The translations under genes were made by a program, and so were the position numbers. Shown here piece by piece: positions 1 through 9,699 of a DNA stretch of 64,000 bases. Position 1 is the first letter of the stretch. Each line of letters starts with the position of its first letter. Source of the stretch: Rapana venosa (Eukaryota > Mollusca > Gastropoda > Neogastropoda > Muricidae); the NCBI GenBank assembly GCA_028751875.1, contig CM054145.1:11315020-11379019 (forward strand). Direction: 5' to 3'. The notes beneath the pieces were generated by a model. That model saw only the letters and a list, made by a program, of their open reading frames with translations, made no database searches and had not been told where the DNA came from.

Positions 1-2
1 GT

Positions 3-35
<33 letters not shown>
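3..35. repeat. poly-G homopolymer tract
   Basis: An uninterrupted run of 33 G sits at the left edge of the window. Similar runs occur at 12553-12573 and near 39576. Such tracts can fold as G-quadruplexes and are also prone to length errors in sequencing, so the exact length is uncertain. Confidence 0.95.
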
Positions 36-36
<1 letters not shown>

Positions 37-37
<1 letters not shown>

Positions 38-1329
38 TCTTTCAGTATCAAAGATGTAAACAGGTGGAAGAGGGTGTCTGATTTGTTTTTGTAAGTCTTT
101 TTTGCGACTGACGGGGCTGAGATTAACAGCAATAACATTATCATATTGTAGCCGGGTGTGTCCCCCCCGCCTACACTTACCTTAATTCAAAGAGCAAAAC
201 CCGTTACCTTACTTAGATCAAAGAGCAAAACCATACTATCCTTGTGGTCAATATAGATTCAGTTTTTCTCAACCCTTATGTAAACTCATTTTAAAAGCTT
301 AGGAATATTTATATTTTTATATTTTGTATATTATCTAAATAAGTTTTTTTTCCAATATTTTGAATGTTGTCTAAATAATTCTTTTAGTCATTCAATAATA
401 GGGCCCCCGTTAACTCCCTTAATGTGAGCGTTGGTCTAAACTAGCAAAGAAAATCAATAATAATAACTTTATTAAGTCATATTGTTTGCTCATATTCATG
501 GATATGATTGTTGAAGTATTTATCTTGAAATCGATTTATTTCAACCATAATGAGAGTTCTATTTTTGTTGAAATCAATATTTTTCATCTATTGGTATAGG
601 TACTGTATGTATTCAAATATTAACTGCTAGAAAAGCAGTTCTAATTTTTATTTAAGGAATCTTTAATAAATCATAATTAATTGTGCGATTGAAGAACATG
701 TGTAATAAACTTAATTTAGATCAATAAAATAGCTCATATAATTATAGTAATTGTAAGGCGGGAATTGTACACAATGGGTCAGTCAAATTTTAGCTAACTG
801 CCATTCCTTGTTGTAAACAAGTTTGAATTGTCGAACTAAATTCTAACAAATGCAGACATAAAAAATAAATGTATGGATTTTTGGGGTTTGTTATGAATAA
901 ATAAAGATTGGAAGAGTTTTGTATGGATAATTTGTAGTATTTGAGATCGTTATATTTTAGATCGACGAACAGCTTTAGAAGCTTGCTTGGGTGCAAGCAG
1001 ACCAGAAACTGTGTTTTCACATGACTGGTTAATTATGAACATCTCCTCTCATGGACATCTGGGGGTTTATAATATGTATATGTAAGAAACTGTGGTGCAT
1101 ATCCTTCTTTTTAAAGTCATAAAGTACTTAGTTTTGTTGAAGTTTTAATGTTTTATTTCCGAAAGTTATAGTGTTTCAGCTGTTAAAAGTGTATCTAGTC
1201 GAGGCTTTAATCGCTAATAGTTTGCAGCCAAATTATTTTTTTTGCAAAAATGCAATAATGATCTTAATGCTTATACTTTCTAGTTTATTTTGATATATAA
1301 TATGTCTAGTTTCGTTACGCGGACAGCAA
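37..1329. other. AT-rich DNA, no gene recognised
   Basis: No frame here gives recognisable protein, and the short open frames look like chance in AT-rich sequence. A short direct repeat (TCAAAGAGCAAAACC, near 197 and 219) is the only local structure noticed. The stretch could be intergenic or intronic. Confidence 0.5.
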
Positions 1330-1692
1330 GATAACCACCACTGAAGCTGCATGAGAAAACACAAAATCTCCTTCACCTTGGGCCAAATCGGCCAAAACGA
1401 TGCAGTGTGGTGGCGCTGTCTTTGCAGTTCGCGTGGCAGGGATATATAGAGGGGTGGTTCGGGAGGCTAGGCAGGGAGGAGAGAATGCCACAGGCTAGGC
1501 TACAGGCCAAGGAAGGCAGAGAGAGAGAGAGAGGGAGAGAGAGACCATTCACCCACACAGCAGTAGATGGCTGAATAAAGAGGTGATAACCAAAGCTGCT
1601 GTCTTCCACTGAGTCTTCTTTTGCCTGGTTGCTGTGTTCCACTCTTTCCCTACCCTGCTTTTATCCTTGCCCCTCGGCAGGGTCACAATATG
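1330..1692 (+). mobile_element. possible solo LTR fragment related to the gag-only element
   Basis: The stretch 1565-1685 (GCTGCTGTCTTCCACTGAGT, CTACCCTGCTTTTATCCTTG) resembles the 3' half of the LTR at 20193-20584, where matching words appear in the same order (GCTGTTGTCTTCCCCTGGGT, CTACCCTGCCTCTGTCCTTG). A TATATA box-like word lies near 1443 and an AATAAA-like signal near 1574, arranged as U3/R/U5 would predict. A GA microsatellite (about 1519-1552) sits between them. No internal region or matching second LTR is visible. An unrelated promoter-like segment cannot be excluded. Confidence 0.35.
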
Positions 1693-2499
1693 TACAGCAA
1701 TAACTATTATCATGAGGTGGAATGTTTTCAAGACATAATTATTTGTTTGTAATATCGATTATTAACCCCTCCCTAAAAAAACTAATTAATTACAGCAAAA
1801 TAGCAAATAAAAAAATAAACTCAAAAGCCCCCTTCACCCCTACACCCTCAAAATGAACAACAAAACCCAGAAATTCTCTCCCAAACTTAAAACTGTTCAA
1901 CCAAGAAACAAGAAACAAAATAAGTAAAACAAAGCAAAATGTCCCCCTAAACAGTAAATAAAACAAAAAAATGCTTTTAAAAAACACAACATTTAAAAAA
2001 TGATTGCTGATTGCCATTCAGATTTTTCAACATCAGTCCCTAAGTGGCATCCTCAATCAGTCCTTGTCAAAAAGCATAGGGTTTGAACCAGCTCCCAGTG
2101 GTAGGGAAATCTGCTGACAAGAATCACACTCACGTACCGCTAGTCCTCTGTACGTGACCTGAGCTGCTGCTGGGAGAATGTCTGCTGATCAACGAGTTCT
2201 CCAGACGTCCACACACCATTACCGTCCTTTGTCCTTCTGCCCTCCCTTTTCTACAATCGCCAGAAAGGAAGCGAGGAAAAGAGTGAAAGAAAACACTTTG
2301 GCACTGGCAATTCAGGCTGGGACATTCCAGGCTATCTGCTTCCTTCTTTCCATTCCTGACTCTATCAAAATGACTTGATTGATGGGCTACCTGTGCTTCC
2401 TCTTTGTCTGTGTGTCTGTCTTCCTGTCTATCTGCTAATGTCTTCCTGCTGTCTGCTGATGCTATTGCTGCTGTTGAGTGAGGTTGCTATGGGCTCATT
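1693..2499. other. no gene recognised
   Basis: AT-rich sequence (1740-2040) followed by more balanced sequence. Short open frames are present, for example 66 codons at 2178-2378, but none has a domain or motif I recognise. No repeat match within the window was noticed. Confidence 0.4.
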
Positions 2500-3200
2500 G
2501 GGAAGACTGGGACTACACAGTACAGCTTCATCCTTTGTTCAGATGCAGTTTTGAGAGAATTGCTCAAATTACCTGACCAACATTTCTGGCATTTGTACCT
2601 CTCGGGCCTTGTTGGCGCTGGAATATATCATGATAGTAAGCGTAGACTACAGCCCTGTCAGGGAGTCTCAAAGCTCGCACTTCCATAGCAGCATCATTAA
2701 ATTTCTTCATCAATATCACCATTGATTATGATGCAATAAATAAATTTTATCTCTGATTCGGTGGCCCCGGTTGCTCTGGTTTGCTTTTCGTACATTTCTG
2801 TTCCTGAGGTGACATTTTGTCGGAGAATTCGGGGCTATAAGTTCACGGGAGAAGGTCGTTGGGATGGTCACCACTCTGTGTGGGCGTCTGTCTCAGTCTG
2901 GCTTCGCGACAAAGCTAGTACTGTCGTCAGTAGAGGGCTTAGTAGGTGGTGCTCTGCATATGTTAGCTCACAACAGGCACTACTTCACTCCATTAAACTA
3001 AGCAGCAGTGTAGAACCCCTCTACCTGGTAGCCTAATGGTGGCCTGACATTGATGGGCTCCGTGTGAATTTCTGTCCCTGAGGGTATGACTGGCGGGGAG
3101 ATTGAAATGAGCGGTATGGGAACAGTAGGACATGACATGAGCCTTACAGAAGATGGTGCAGCAAAACAGAACAGAAAGAGAACAGCCATGACAACAACAA
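2500..3200 (+). repeat. dispersed repeat R1, uninterrupted copy
   Basis: This roughly 700-bp block matches, in order, the two halves 22480-22614 and 26061-26490. Shared words include 'ACCTGACCAACA/ACTGACCAACA', 'GATAGTAAGCGTAG/GATAGTAAATGTAG', 'GCACTTCCATAGCAGCAT', 'TCAGTAGAGGGCTTAGTAGG/TTAGTAGGGGGCTCAGTAGG' and 'ACAGAAGATG'. The other copy has a tRNA-like head at its left end, so R1 may be a long SINE or a non-autonomous element. It has no coding capacity that I recognise. Because this copy is unbroken, it proves that the other was split by a LINE insertion. Confidence 0.7.
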
Positions 3201-3296
3201 CTCCACCAGATTTCAAAGCACAGCAACACTTGACTGTAGGCTTCAGCACATTGCTTACATCACTAACTGACACAGCTTTTAGCCCGTGCCAAGTCT

Positions 3297-3324
3297 GCCT
3301 GTTTGTCTGTCTGTCTGTCTGTCA
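3297..3324. repeat. (CTGT)n microsatellite
   Basis: About seven copies of a CTGT/TCTG unit lie just downstream of repeat R1. Confidence 0.8.
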
Positions 3325-3565
3325 ATGTACGTTTCGATTGCTCGTTCGTTTGTCCTTTCGTTTATCATTGTTTGTCGCCTTCCTGACAAATATTAGTAGT
3401 TTGGTGTACATAATTATGCATGCTAGATCCTTGAGATGTTTTGAGAGTTTTTTGTGGCTTTTTATTTCTGACCTTTATTCACATTTAGGGTTCTTTAAGC
3501 TTTCTTTTTAATTTTTCTTTGAGAACTTTATTTTTTTTTCAAAAACAACCACAAATACAGTTTGT

Positions 3566-3616
3566 ACTATATTCCATTCTATTCCGTTCTATTCTATTCT
3601 GTTCTATTCTAATCTA
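3566..3616. repeat. (ATTCT)n short tandem repeat
   Basis: Ten or so degenerate copies of a pentamer ATTCT/GTTCT/ATTCC occur in tandem. Imperfect units suggest an old array. Confidence 0.8.
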
Positions 3617-3649
3617 TTAATTGTAACAGGCTGCATGTGAATGAGTAGG

Positions 3650-3745
3650 ATGAATGAAAGCGCTTTGATTTGTTTTTTGCAAGATATAGGCTATATTAAT
3701 TTCAGTTATTATTATTATCATTATTATTATTATCAAAATTATTAT
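3650..3745 (+). repeat. L2-like LINE/SINE 3' tail with (ATT)n
   Basis: The words GCGCTTTGATTTG, GCAAGATATAGGCTATATTA and a terminal (ATT)n repeat match the 3' end of the full-length L2-like LINE at 61041-61110. The copy is only the terminal tail, as expected for a severely 5'-truncated insertion or a SINE that borrows an L2 tail. Confidence 0.75.
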
Positions 3746-3838
3746 TCTACAGCAGATTTTTCTGGGTGAAGTTCGGGCTGCTCTCCCTGGGGAGAGCACA
3801 TCGCCACAAAAAGCAGCCCCACCCTTTTTTTTCTTCAA
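3746..3838 (-). mobile_element. SINE body fragment
   Basis: On the minus strand this carries GGGAGAGCAGCCCGAA followed by TTCACCCAGAAAAATCTGC. The same body is found at 7395-7470 (+) and 35395-35505 (-). It sits tail-to-tail with the (+) L2 tail on its left and abuts the I-type LINE on its right, so it is probably inserted in that LINE. Confidence 0.65.
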
Positions 3839-4460
3839 CAGAATTTTGCCTCTTAGAATTAGAAAATGATCGTATAAGATGTAATATTTCAGTCATAAGT
3901 TCTTGTCTTACTTTTGACCCGGAGTTTTTGAGAGACTGAAGCACTGATTTTGAATCAATACATAAAACCATCTTCACAATGGTTCTAGGAAAGTAAGGTA
4001 AATAATTTAAAGGCATCAGAATGACATTCAGCTCTGCAGTGAAAATGGAGTGAATTTTCCCAATGTGGTACAGGTTTTCAATCTGTAAAGAAGGAATTAT
4101 GACAGCTGTACATCCCTCATTACAGCTCAGTAGAGACCTGTCGGTATAGATATGAAGATGTGAGGAGTACTTCTTTATAATGTGTTCTTTCACATACGCG
4201 CTAAGAATATTTCTTGTTTTCCTTTTTATAGAGGGAGCATTTCCAAATCAAACTGAGTTCTTTGAAGCTCCCGTGAGATAATAGAGGTACAAGCAGTTGC
4301 ACTTCTCTGAGATTACCTCCAGACTTTTCTGAAAGATTATTAGTGATTGTTCTGATTGTGGTGAGGGAGCAGATATTTTAGCTTTATTAGGAAATTGCTT
4401 AACAGATCTTAGACTGAGTTCACTTTTTATATTATCTACGGTTGCTTAGCTCCTAAGAAC
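3839..4460 (-). pseudogene. I-type LINE pol: RNase H end
   Basis: The minus-strand frame below 4193 has the signature of the RNase H domain of I-clade LINEs. It shows HLHIYTDRSL (the first catalytic Asp, in the usual YTDGS context), then FTAELNVILMPLNYL (catalytic Glu) and VLCIDSKSVLQSLKN (third acidic residue). Upstream, to about 4460, the reading continues only with a stop and frame changes. The C-terminal end of RNase H is missing because a SINE fragment begins at 3838. The same domain recurs at 56165-57127 and 61730-62403. It belongs to the same element as the RT at 4900-5830. Non-functional. Confidence 0.8.
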
Positions 4461-4899
4461 GGACTTCGCTACTGCTGCTTCTCGATAGCCATCCAAAGGC
4501 AAAACTCCCACTTCCTTACATGTTCCCAAAGATGAAGCATGAAAGGGTACGCCCACGGCAATGCAAAAAGCTTTACAAATTAGGATTCTAAGTTTATTTA
4601 ATAAAAACTTTGGGGCATTAAAGAAGACTTTATAAATGTCTTAAGACTGATACATCTTGAGCCAATACTGTTTGCTTGCTACTTTACCCTCGAAATCCCG
4701 ACCCAGGATTAGCCGGGACTAAATGATTCCTCCCTCCCCCTTAATCCCAACCCGGGATTAGCCAGGATTTACACACTGTAGTTTTCCGTCCCCTCCCACA
4801 CACGAAAAATAAAGTACAAGTTATAGTGCGTTGTCTTATAAAGCCACCTGCCGAGTTTCCTTCTTGTTTTAAACATTCTAACACCATCGAAATGAATTA
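4461..4899. other. between RT and RNase H remnants; no clear coding match
   Basis: This is presumably the decayed connection region of the I-type LINE, but I cannot follow it residue by residue. It contains three GGATTA/TAATCC words at 4706-4711, 4742-4747 and 4755-4760 inside two similar 24-bp segments. Confidence 0.35.
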
Positions 4900-5830
4900 C
4901 GGTTTACACCTACCCAATTTTAGGCCCAAAGAATGTGAAATCTAGGGGCAATTTGTGTTCAGAGAACCCGAATGCAAGAGGGTTTAATGATTTTTTTTCT
5001 GGCTTTATTTAATAAGTATTCAATATGGTGATTCCATGTCAGTTTTGAATTAAAATAGATGCTCCAAAACCCTACCATTGGTTTGTATTCAAGATGACTA
5101 TCCTGCATTTTGAAAGTAGGTATTGAAGAGAAGTATGTTAGTTTTCTCTTGAGACAACATTACTCTATTTTCTATCATATAAAACAGTATAAGCTTATCA
5201 AGCTCAAGCTCGAACGCTTTCCTAATGTAAGCTTAACTGTCTCTTGGGGGATACCTTTTTCATTATTGTCTTCATCCACATGTAAATATCATCTGCATAC
5301 TGAACTAGGACAATGTTATTTGACAAAGATGTGGAAGGTAATAGAGTAAAAGGTTAAAAGATAAGGGGTAATACCAAAGCCTTGAGGTATTCCCATTGTC
5401 CATTATCTCGGTGTGGAATAAGTGTTTCAAATTTTTGCTTGAATGTTTCTGCCACAAAGAAAAGTTTTGACATAAAAATACATGTTACCCCTTGCAACCA
5501 ATAGATTTAAGTTTAAAAAGTAGCCTAGCATGCCAGACTTGAGAGTAAACTTTATGTACATCAAAAAAGTTGCAAGAACATTTTTCTGCGAGCAAATTGA
5601 TGCTTGATATGTGTAGTTAGTTTTACCAGGTGATTTACACTATATCTGCTATTTTGAAAGCTTGCCTGTATACAGGAAGTATTTTTTATTTCAAAATAAT
5701 GCACTACTGTTTAATACTATTCTTTCCATAAGTTTTCCTATGTGTGAGGTGAGTGGAATGGGCCTGTAACTGTTTTTGTCTTCTTTGGGTTTTCCCTGTT
5801 TTAAAGTTGAAACTATGAGGGGAGAGCAAT
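4900..5830 (-). pseudogene. I-type LINE pol: reverse transcriptase
   Basis: Read on the minus strand in shifting frames, the order of RT blocks is preserved. KQGKPKEDKNSYRPIPLTSH (fingers, about 5790) is followed by FFDVHKVYSQVWHARLL (motif A, about 5560). Then come GIPQGF (motif B, about 5380), VQYADDIYMWM with the YADD active site (about 5300), and a thumb-like FNSKLTWNHHIEYL (about 5030). At least three frameshifts and several stops break it. The 5' side ends at the mini-LTR array (5861-6715) and resumes beyond it at 6716-7062. The family makes EN, RT and RNase H in one protein acting at target-primed reverse transcription. This copy is dead. Confidence 0.8.
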
Positions 5831-5860
5831 CCTTCGCCCATCATTGCTGAAATAAGTCAT

Positions 5861-6109
5861 TGTGACCAGACGATAATTAGCTTATCTCCCATGCATCAGA
5901 GCCATGTGTGTTACTATTTTGGGACACACCTGCATATTGTGCAGTGCTGTTTGGTTGGGTGGTAGTTTAAAACTGTCCATTGCATACACTTTGCCTTTGC
6001 GGTAAAATGTAGAATTTATGCAACCTCTTTTCAGAGGCCACACCTTCCCTGTTCTTACTCAGCTGCTGTAGCTACTTGCTCACAACGCTCTACGATGGAG
6101 CAGGATGGA
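5861..6109 (+). mobile_element. TRIM-like LTR family A, copy 1 of tandem array
   Basis: It begins TGTGACCAGACGATAATTAG and runs through the family-A landmarks TTTTGGGACACACCTGCA, GCATACACTTTGCCTTTGCG and CAGAGGCCACA. After GCTGCTGTAGCT it departs from the LTR and resembles the short internal segment seen at 6376-6478, including a purine-rich end just before the next LTR. It is therefore an LTR plus a shortened internal segment. Confidence 0.7.
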
Positions 6110-6375
6110 TGTGATGGGGCGGTAATTAGCTTCTCTTCCATGGGATTAGAGCAATGTGTGTTACGTTTTGGGGAAATGCCTGCAAATAGTGGTGCAGGTG
6201 CTCTGTTTCTTAGGTGATAGTTGAAAATCGTCTGATGCATACACTTTGCCTTCAGGGTAAAATGTAGAATTAATGCAGTCTCTTTTTAGAGGCCACATCC
6301 TCCTTGTTCTGACTGTGCTGCTGTAGCTGAAGCTGTGCAGAGTTGTGGCAGATCAAGTATCTCCACTCTGTTACA
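6110..6375 (+). mobile_element. TRIM-like LTR family A, copy 2
   Basis: A 266-bp direct repeat running from TGTGATGGGG to CTCCACTCTGTTACA, that is TGT...ACA ends as expected of an LTR. It shares all landmarks with copies at 5861, 6479, 20606 and 42105/44500. The 3' end is followed a few bases later by TGGTGCTGCAGTAGG, a plausible primer-binding site. Confidence 0.8.
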
Positions 6376-6478
6376 AATTGGTGCTGCAGTAGGATCACAA
6401 TAAAAACTTGCAGCTACTGGCTTGAGCATCAAATATGCTGGTCAGTAGCTCCCAATTGTACAGACGTGCGGGGGCGGA
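6376..6478 (+). mobile_element. TRIM internal segment with PBS and PPT
   Basis: Only 103 bp separate two LTRs. The left end carries TGGTGCTGCAGTAGG starting at about 6379 (PBS-like). The right end is GCGGGGGCGGA (PPT-like), directly before the next TGTGACGGG. There is no room for gag or pol, so any mobility would need proteins supplied in trans. Confidence 0.65.
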
Positions 6479-6715
6479 TGTGACGGGACAGTAATTAGCT
6501 TACCTCCCATGTGATCAGAGTGTTGTGTGTTACTTTTTTGGGACACACCTGCAAATAGTGCAGTGCTTTATTTCGTTGGGTGATAGTTGAAAAATACACT
6601 TTGTCTTTGCAGTAAAATGTTTAGAGGCCACATCCTCCCTGTCCTGACTGTGCTGCTGTAGCTGAGAAGTTGTAGAGTCGTGGCAGGTCAAATCCCCCTG
6701 TTATAAAGCAAAGAA
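6479..6715 (+). mobile_element. TRIM-like LTR family A, copy 3
   Basis: Starts TGTGACGGGACAGTAATTAG and ends near CCCCCTGTTATA. It is shorter than copy 2 because of internal deletions, one near GATAGTTGAAAAATACAC. The 3' boundary was set by analogy with copy 2's TTACA end and is accurate to a few bases. Confidence 0.7.
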
Positions 6716-7062
6716 ATCCATGTTTTTGGCAAATGTTTCATGTGTTCGTACACTCTCTATTCCCACCAATGTTCTTTCCTTACTAACGGATTAAATGGCA
6801 TCACAGACCACTTGCAATGTAATAAGAGCATTTCTTATATTTGAATTATCATAAATGGGATCTCATATGTCTTTCTGTACTTCTGGAGACGGTTTGTGCT
6901 TAAGAGAGACCTGCATCACTCGTTTGTTTTTGCAAACATGTTGGTAAAAACTTCCCCTTTGTACGAATCAGAACTGAAGTCTTTAGATTTAATTGGATAT
7001 ATGGGTAATTTTACACCGTGCTTCATGTCATTAACCTCTTTCCATATTTTGTGCATATCCTT
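6716..7062 (-). pseudogene. I-type LINE pol: EN-RT linker
   Basis: On the minus strand a reading across frames gives KIWKEVNDMK, VKLPIYPIKSKDFSSDSYKG and EVFTNMFAKTNE. This is the kind of segment found between endonuclease and RT in I-clade elements. It lies between the EN fragment at 7497-7860 and the RT at 4900-5830, in the right order and orientation for one element. Stops and a frameshift are present. Confidence 0.6.
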
Positions 7063-7069
7063 ATGACTA

Positions 7070-7489
7070 CCTTTTTATTACAAAAAAACGGACCAGAAAT
7101 CTCTCAACCTGTGCTCTATGAATCGGTTGTCTAGAGGTAACGCGCCTGTCTAGAAAGCGAAAAGTCCGGGTCTGAAGTGTGCGGTGGTTTGGACCCGAAA
7201 CTTGAGTGGTGGTCTACGCACTAGTCTTTCGGATGAGACAATAAACCGAGGCCCTGTGTGTTACACATAATTAAGCGCAAGTAAAAGAACCCGCGGCAAC
7301 AAGAGAGTTGTCCCTGACAAAATTCTGTAGAAAAAGCCACTCTGATAGGGAAACAAAACCAGTTGCAGACAGGAAATAGAAAAGAAATGGGTGGCGCTGC
7401 TCTTGTGGCGACGCGCTCTCCCCGGGTAGAGCAGCCTGAATTTCACGCTGAGAAATCTGCGTGACTTAAAGGGGTATAAATGAAATGAA
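7070..7489 (+). mobile_element. tRNA-derived SINE with 7-bp target duplication
   Basis: Flanked by ATGACTA at 7063-7069 and 7490-7496. The head contains TGTCTAGAGGTAACGCGCC (A-box-like) and GGTTTGGACCC (weak B-box). A core TTTCGGATGAGACAATAAAC lies at 7228-7247, then a body GGTGGCGCTGCTCTTGTGGC and GAGAAATCTGCGTGAC. The tail is a short (AAATG)n instead of the L2-like tail seen in other copies. It interrupts the I-type LINE between EN and linker. Confidence 0.75.
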
Positions 7490-7496
7490 ATGACTA

Positions 7497-7860
7497 TGAC
7501 AGCCTCTTTATAAGCCCTCTTCAAAAGCACATGAATTTCTGTGGATCTATGCTTTGAACATTATTTTCTTTTTCCCTACTGCTTCCTGGCACATAAGAGA
7601 TACTGAAACTTAGGTCTATCCCAGTCAGCCTTGTTATAAGCATATTTTGAAACAAAATCTTTGACCTCATTAATTTGCTCTGACTGATCATACAATGTGC
7701 ATCTGGTACTCGATCACTTCCCAGTGAGTCACTCTGCCTTTGCCATGAACCAGAATAGGAGAAATAGGGACAGGTCAATAGCACTAGTTCTCTAAGTAGA
7801 AATATCGGGGATCCTTGCAATACTGCCATCGTTACGTAGATAGAAGAATTCACGATATTT
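7497..7860 (-). pseudogene. I-type LINE pol: endonuclease C-terminal part
   Basis: The minus-strand open frame 7853-7521 contains LLTCPYFSYSGSW and DSLGSDRVPDAHC. In I-clade APE endonucleases the catalytic histidine sits in a GSDH motif. Here it reads GSDR, so the key histidine is lost, if the assignment is right. The next residues continue toward the linker across the SINE. The N-terminal part of EN is not visible to the right, where L2-derived sequence begins. Confidence 0.6.
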
Positions 7861-7924
7861 TCTACAAATCGCCTTCTGGTGATGGTTACATTATCATTTT
7901 CCCAAAAGTAGAGTGAGCATTAAA

Positions 7925-7998
7925 ATAATAATAAAAAAATGAATTTGTATAGCACTGTATCTTGCAAAGACAAATCAGAGCGCTTGCATTCAACATAT
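7925..7998 (-). repeat. L2-like 3' tail, minus orientation
   Basis: On the minus strand it reads GCGCTCTGATTTGTCTTTGC, AAGATACAGTGCTATACAAA, then an ATT-rich tail. It is in the right place to be the 3' end of the minus-strand L2-like LINE at 8190-9655. With 8030-8115 it forms a long inverted repeat. Confidence 0.75.
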
Positions 7999-8029
7999 TC
8001 TTACAGAGTCATGACTGTGTAAGATTAGG

Positions 8030-8115
8030 TCGAATGCATGCGCTTTGATTTGTCTTTGCAAGATATAGCGCTATATAAGTTCCATTTATTATTAATATTA
8101 TTATTATTATATTAT
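8030..8115 (+). repeat. L2-like 3' tail, plus orientation
   Basis: GCGCTTTGATTTGTCTTTGC, AAGATATAGCGCTATATAAG and (ATT)n. It is head-to-head with the minus copy 7925-7998, separated by about 31 bp. It is a second, independent tail inside the end of the minus-strand LINE. Confidence 0.8.
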
Positions 8116-8142
8116 ATTAAAAGCTTAAACAAAATTCAAATG

Positions 8143-8152
8143 TACACACACA

Positions 8153-8184
<32 letters not shown>
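8143..8184. repeat. (CA)n(CG)n microsatellite
   Basis: Alternating CA dinucleotides run directly into alternating CG dinucleotides. Long pure purine-pyrimidine alternation of this kind favours Z-DNA. Confidence 0.9.
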
Positions 8185-8185
<1 letters not shown>

Positions 8186-8189
8186 AGGT

Positions 8190-9655
8190 TGTAGGTTTTG
8201 GCAGGGTAATGGGATTTTGGCTGTTGAAGGCAGGGGCAGTTTTGAGATGAAAGAGGGGAAAAGTTAGGTTTGAAACAAATATGTCGTGAGGCTGGATTTA
8301 AATGTGTCATATGTAGGCCTCTGTCGAAGAGACAGATGGATGGACCAGAAATAGAGAAAGAGCGACGACCAACAGTGGATTGGTTGAATCTAGGTATTCG
8401 TAAGCACAAGGAATCTGCAGCATAGCGGAGGGAACGAGAAGGAGTTTACAGGTGAAGACATTCACAGAGGTAGGAGGGTACTGTTTGGTGAGACATTTGT
8501 AACAGAGGGTACTGATCTTATAGTTTACTCTCTGTGGCACAGGCAACCAGTGGAGAGATCGCAAGAGAGGAGTAATGTGTTCAGATTTTTTTCTTTCTGA
8601 GGACTAGGCGAGCTGCAGAGTTTTGTATACGTTGAAGGGAGTGGATAGATGTTGCTGGCAGACCAGCTAAAAGAGAATTGCAATAGTCCAGAAGTGAGAG
8701 AATGAGAGATGCAACAAGTTTGGATGTTGCATCAGTGGACAGGTACTTTCGAATTGCACTGATACGCCGTAATTGATAGTAGCACGACTGGCAGGTCTGG
8801 GTGATGAATTTTTGCATAGACAGTGTGTTGTCGATAACAACTCCTAGATACTTCACAGCAGTGGACAGAGGGACCGATGTATTACCGAGTTCTATTGAAG
8901 TTGTTGTAATGGAAGAGAGTTTGTGTTTGGTCCCTACAAGCATGGCTTCGGTTTTATCTGCGTTTAACTGTAACTTGTTTTGTATCATCCAGTTTTGGAT
9001 ATCTTGAAAGCAGTAGGCCATATTTGTCAAGAGAGAAGGCAGATTTTCAGGTGTAACACTACTTTGAATCTGAGAGTCATCTGCGTAAAAATGATAGTTG
9101 ATATGATGACGGTTTATTATATGTGATAGTGGAGCAGTATAGAGAGTGAAAAGAACAGGGCCGAGAACTGATCCCTGCGGGACATCACATTCCAGTTTGG
9201 CAGGTAGTGACTGTATCTTGTTTACTGCGACTGTTTGGAATCGGTCAGTGAGGTATGAACTGAACCAGGAGAGGGCTATGCCAGTAACACCGAATGTTTT
9301 GTTAAGACAGGAGAGAAGAATTGAATGGTCAGTAGTGTCGGAGGCTGCAGATAAGTCGAGTAGAGTGAGAAGGGAAATTTTCCCCGAATCAGAAGCAAGT
9401 AGAAGTGTATTTAGGGTATGGACTAGGGTAGTTTCATTGCTATGGTTGACCCAATAGGCAGACTGAAACTCAGGAAGAAGACTAATGGAGAGAAGGTGGT
9501 TATTGAGTTGTTTTAGAACTACTTTTTCAAGGATTTTAGAGATGAAAGGTAGGTTGGAGACACGTCTATAATTCTTCAGAATGTTAGGGTCAAGGTCATG
9601 CTTTTTGAGTAGAGGTGTAACTATTATTACCATCGAGGAGCCACTTGTTCCCTGA
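8190..9655 (-). pseudogene. L2-like LINE reverse transcriptase, 5'-truncated
   Basis: The largest intact segment (minus, 9678-8581, 365 codons) covers most of the RT. TPLLKKHDLDPNILKNYR and VSNLPFISKILEKVV are the fingers. LLDLSAASDTTDHSIL is motif A (F changed to S after the second Ala). PQGSVLGPVLFTLY is motif B, YHFYADDSQI is motif C, and KYLGVVIDNTLSM is in the thumb. A frameshift near 8581 moves the C-terminal part (SLHWLPVPQRVNYKI, about 8550) to another frame. It is homologous to the full-length + copy at 57148-61115, and everything upstream of RT is missing, the usual 5' truncation. Its own 3' tail is probably 7925-7998. Confidence 0.88.
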
Positions 9656-9699
9656 CATCTGTAAAGAACAAAACCCATTCTATGTTTTCATCATTAGGG

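Noticed and set aside
9146..9457. Plus-strand frame of 103 codons
   Set aside because: Shadow of the L2-like RT on the minus strand.
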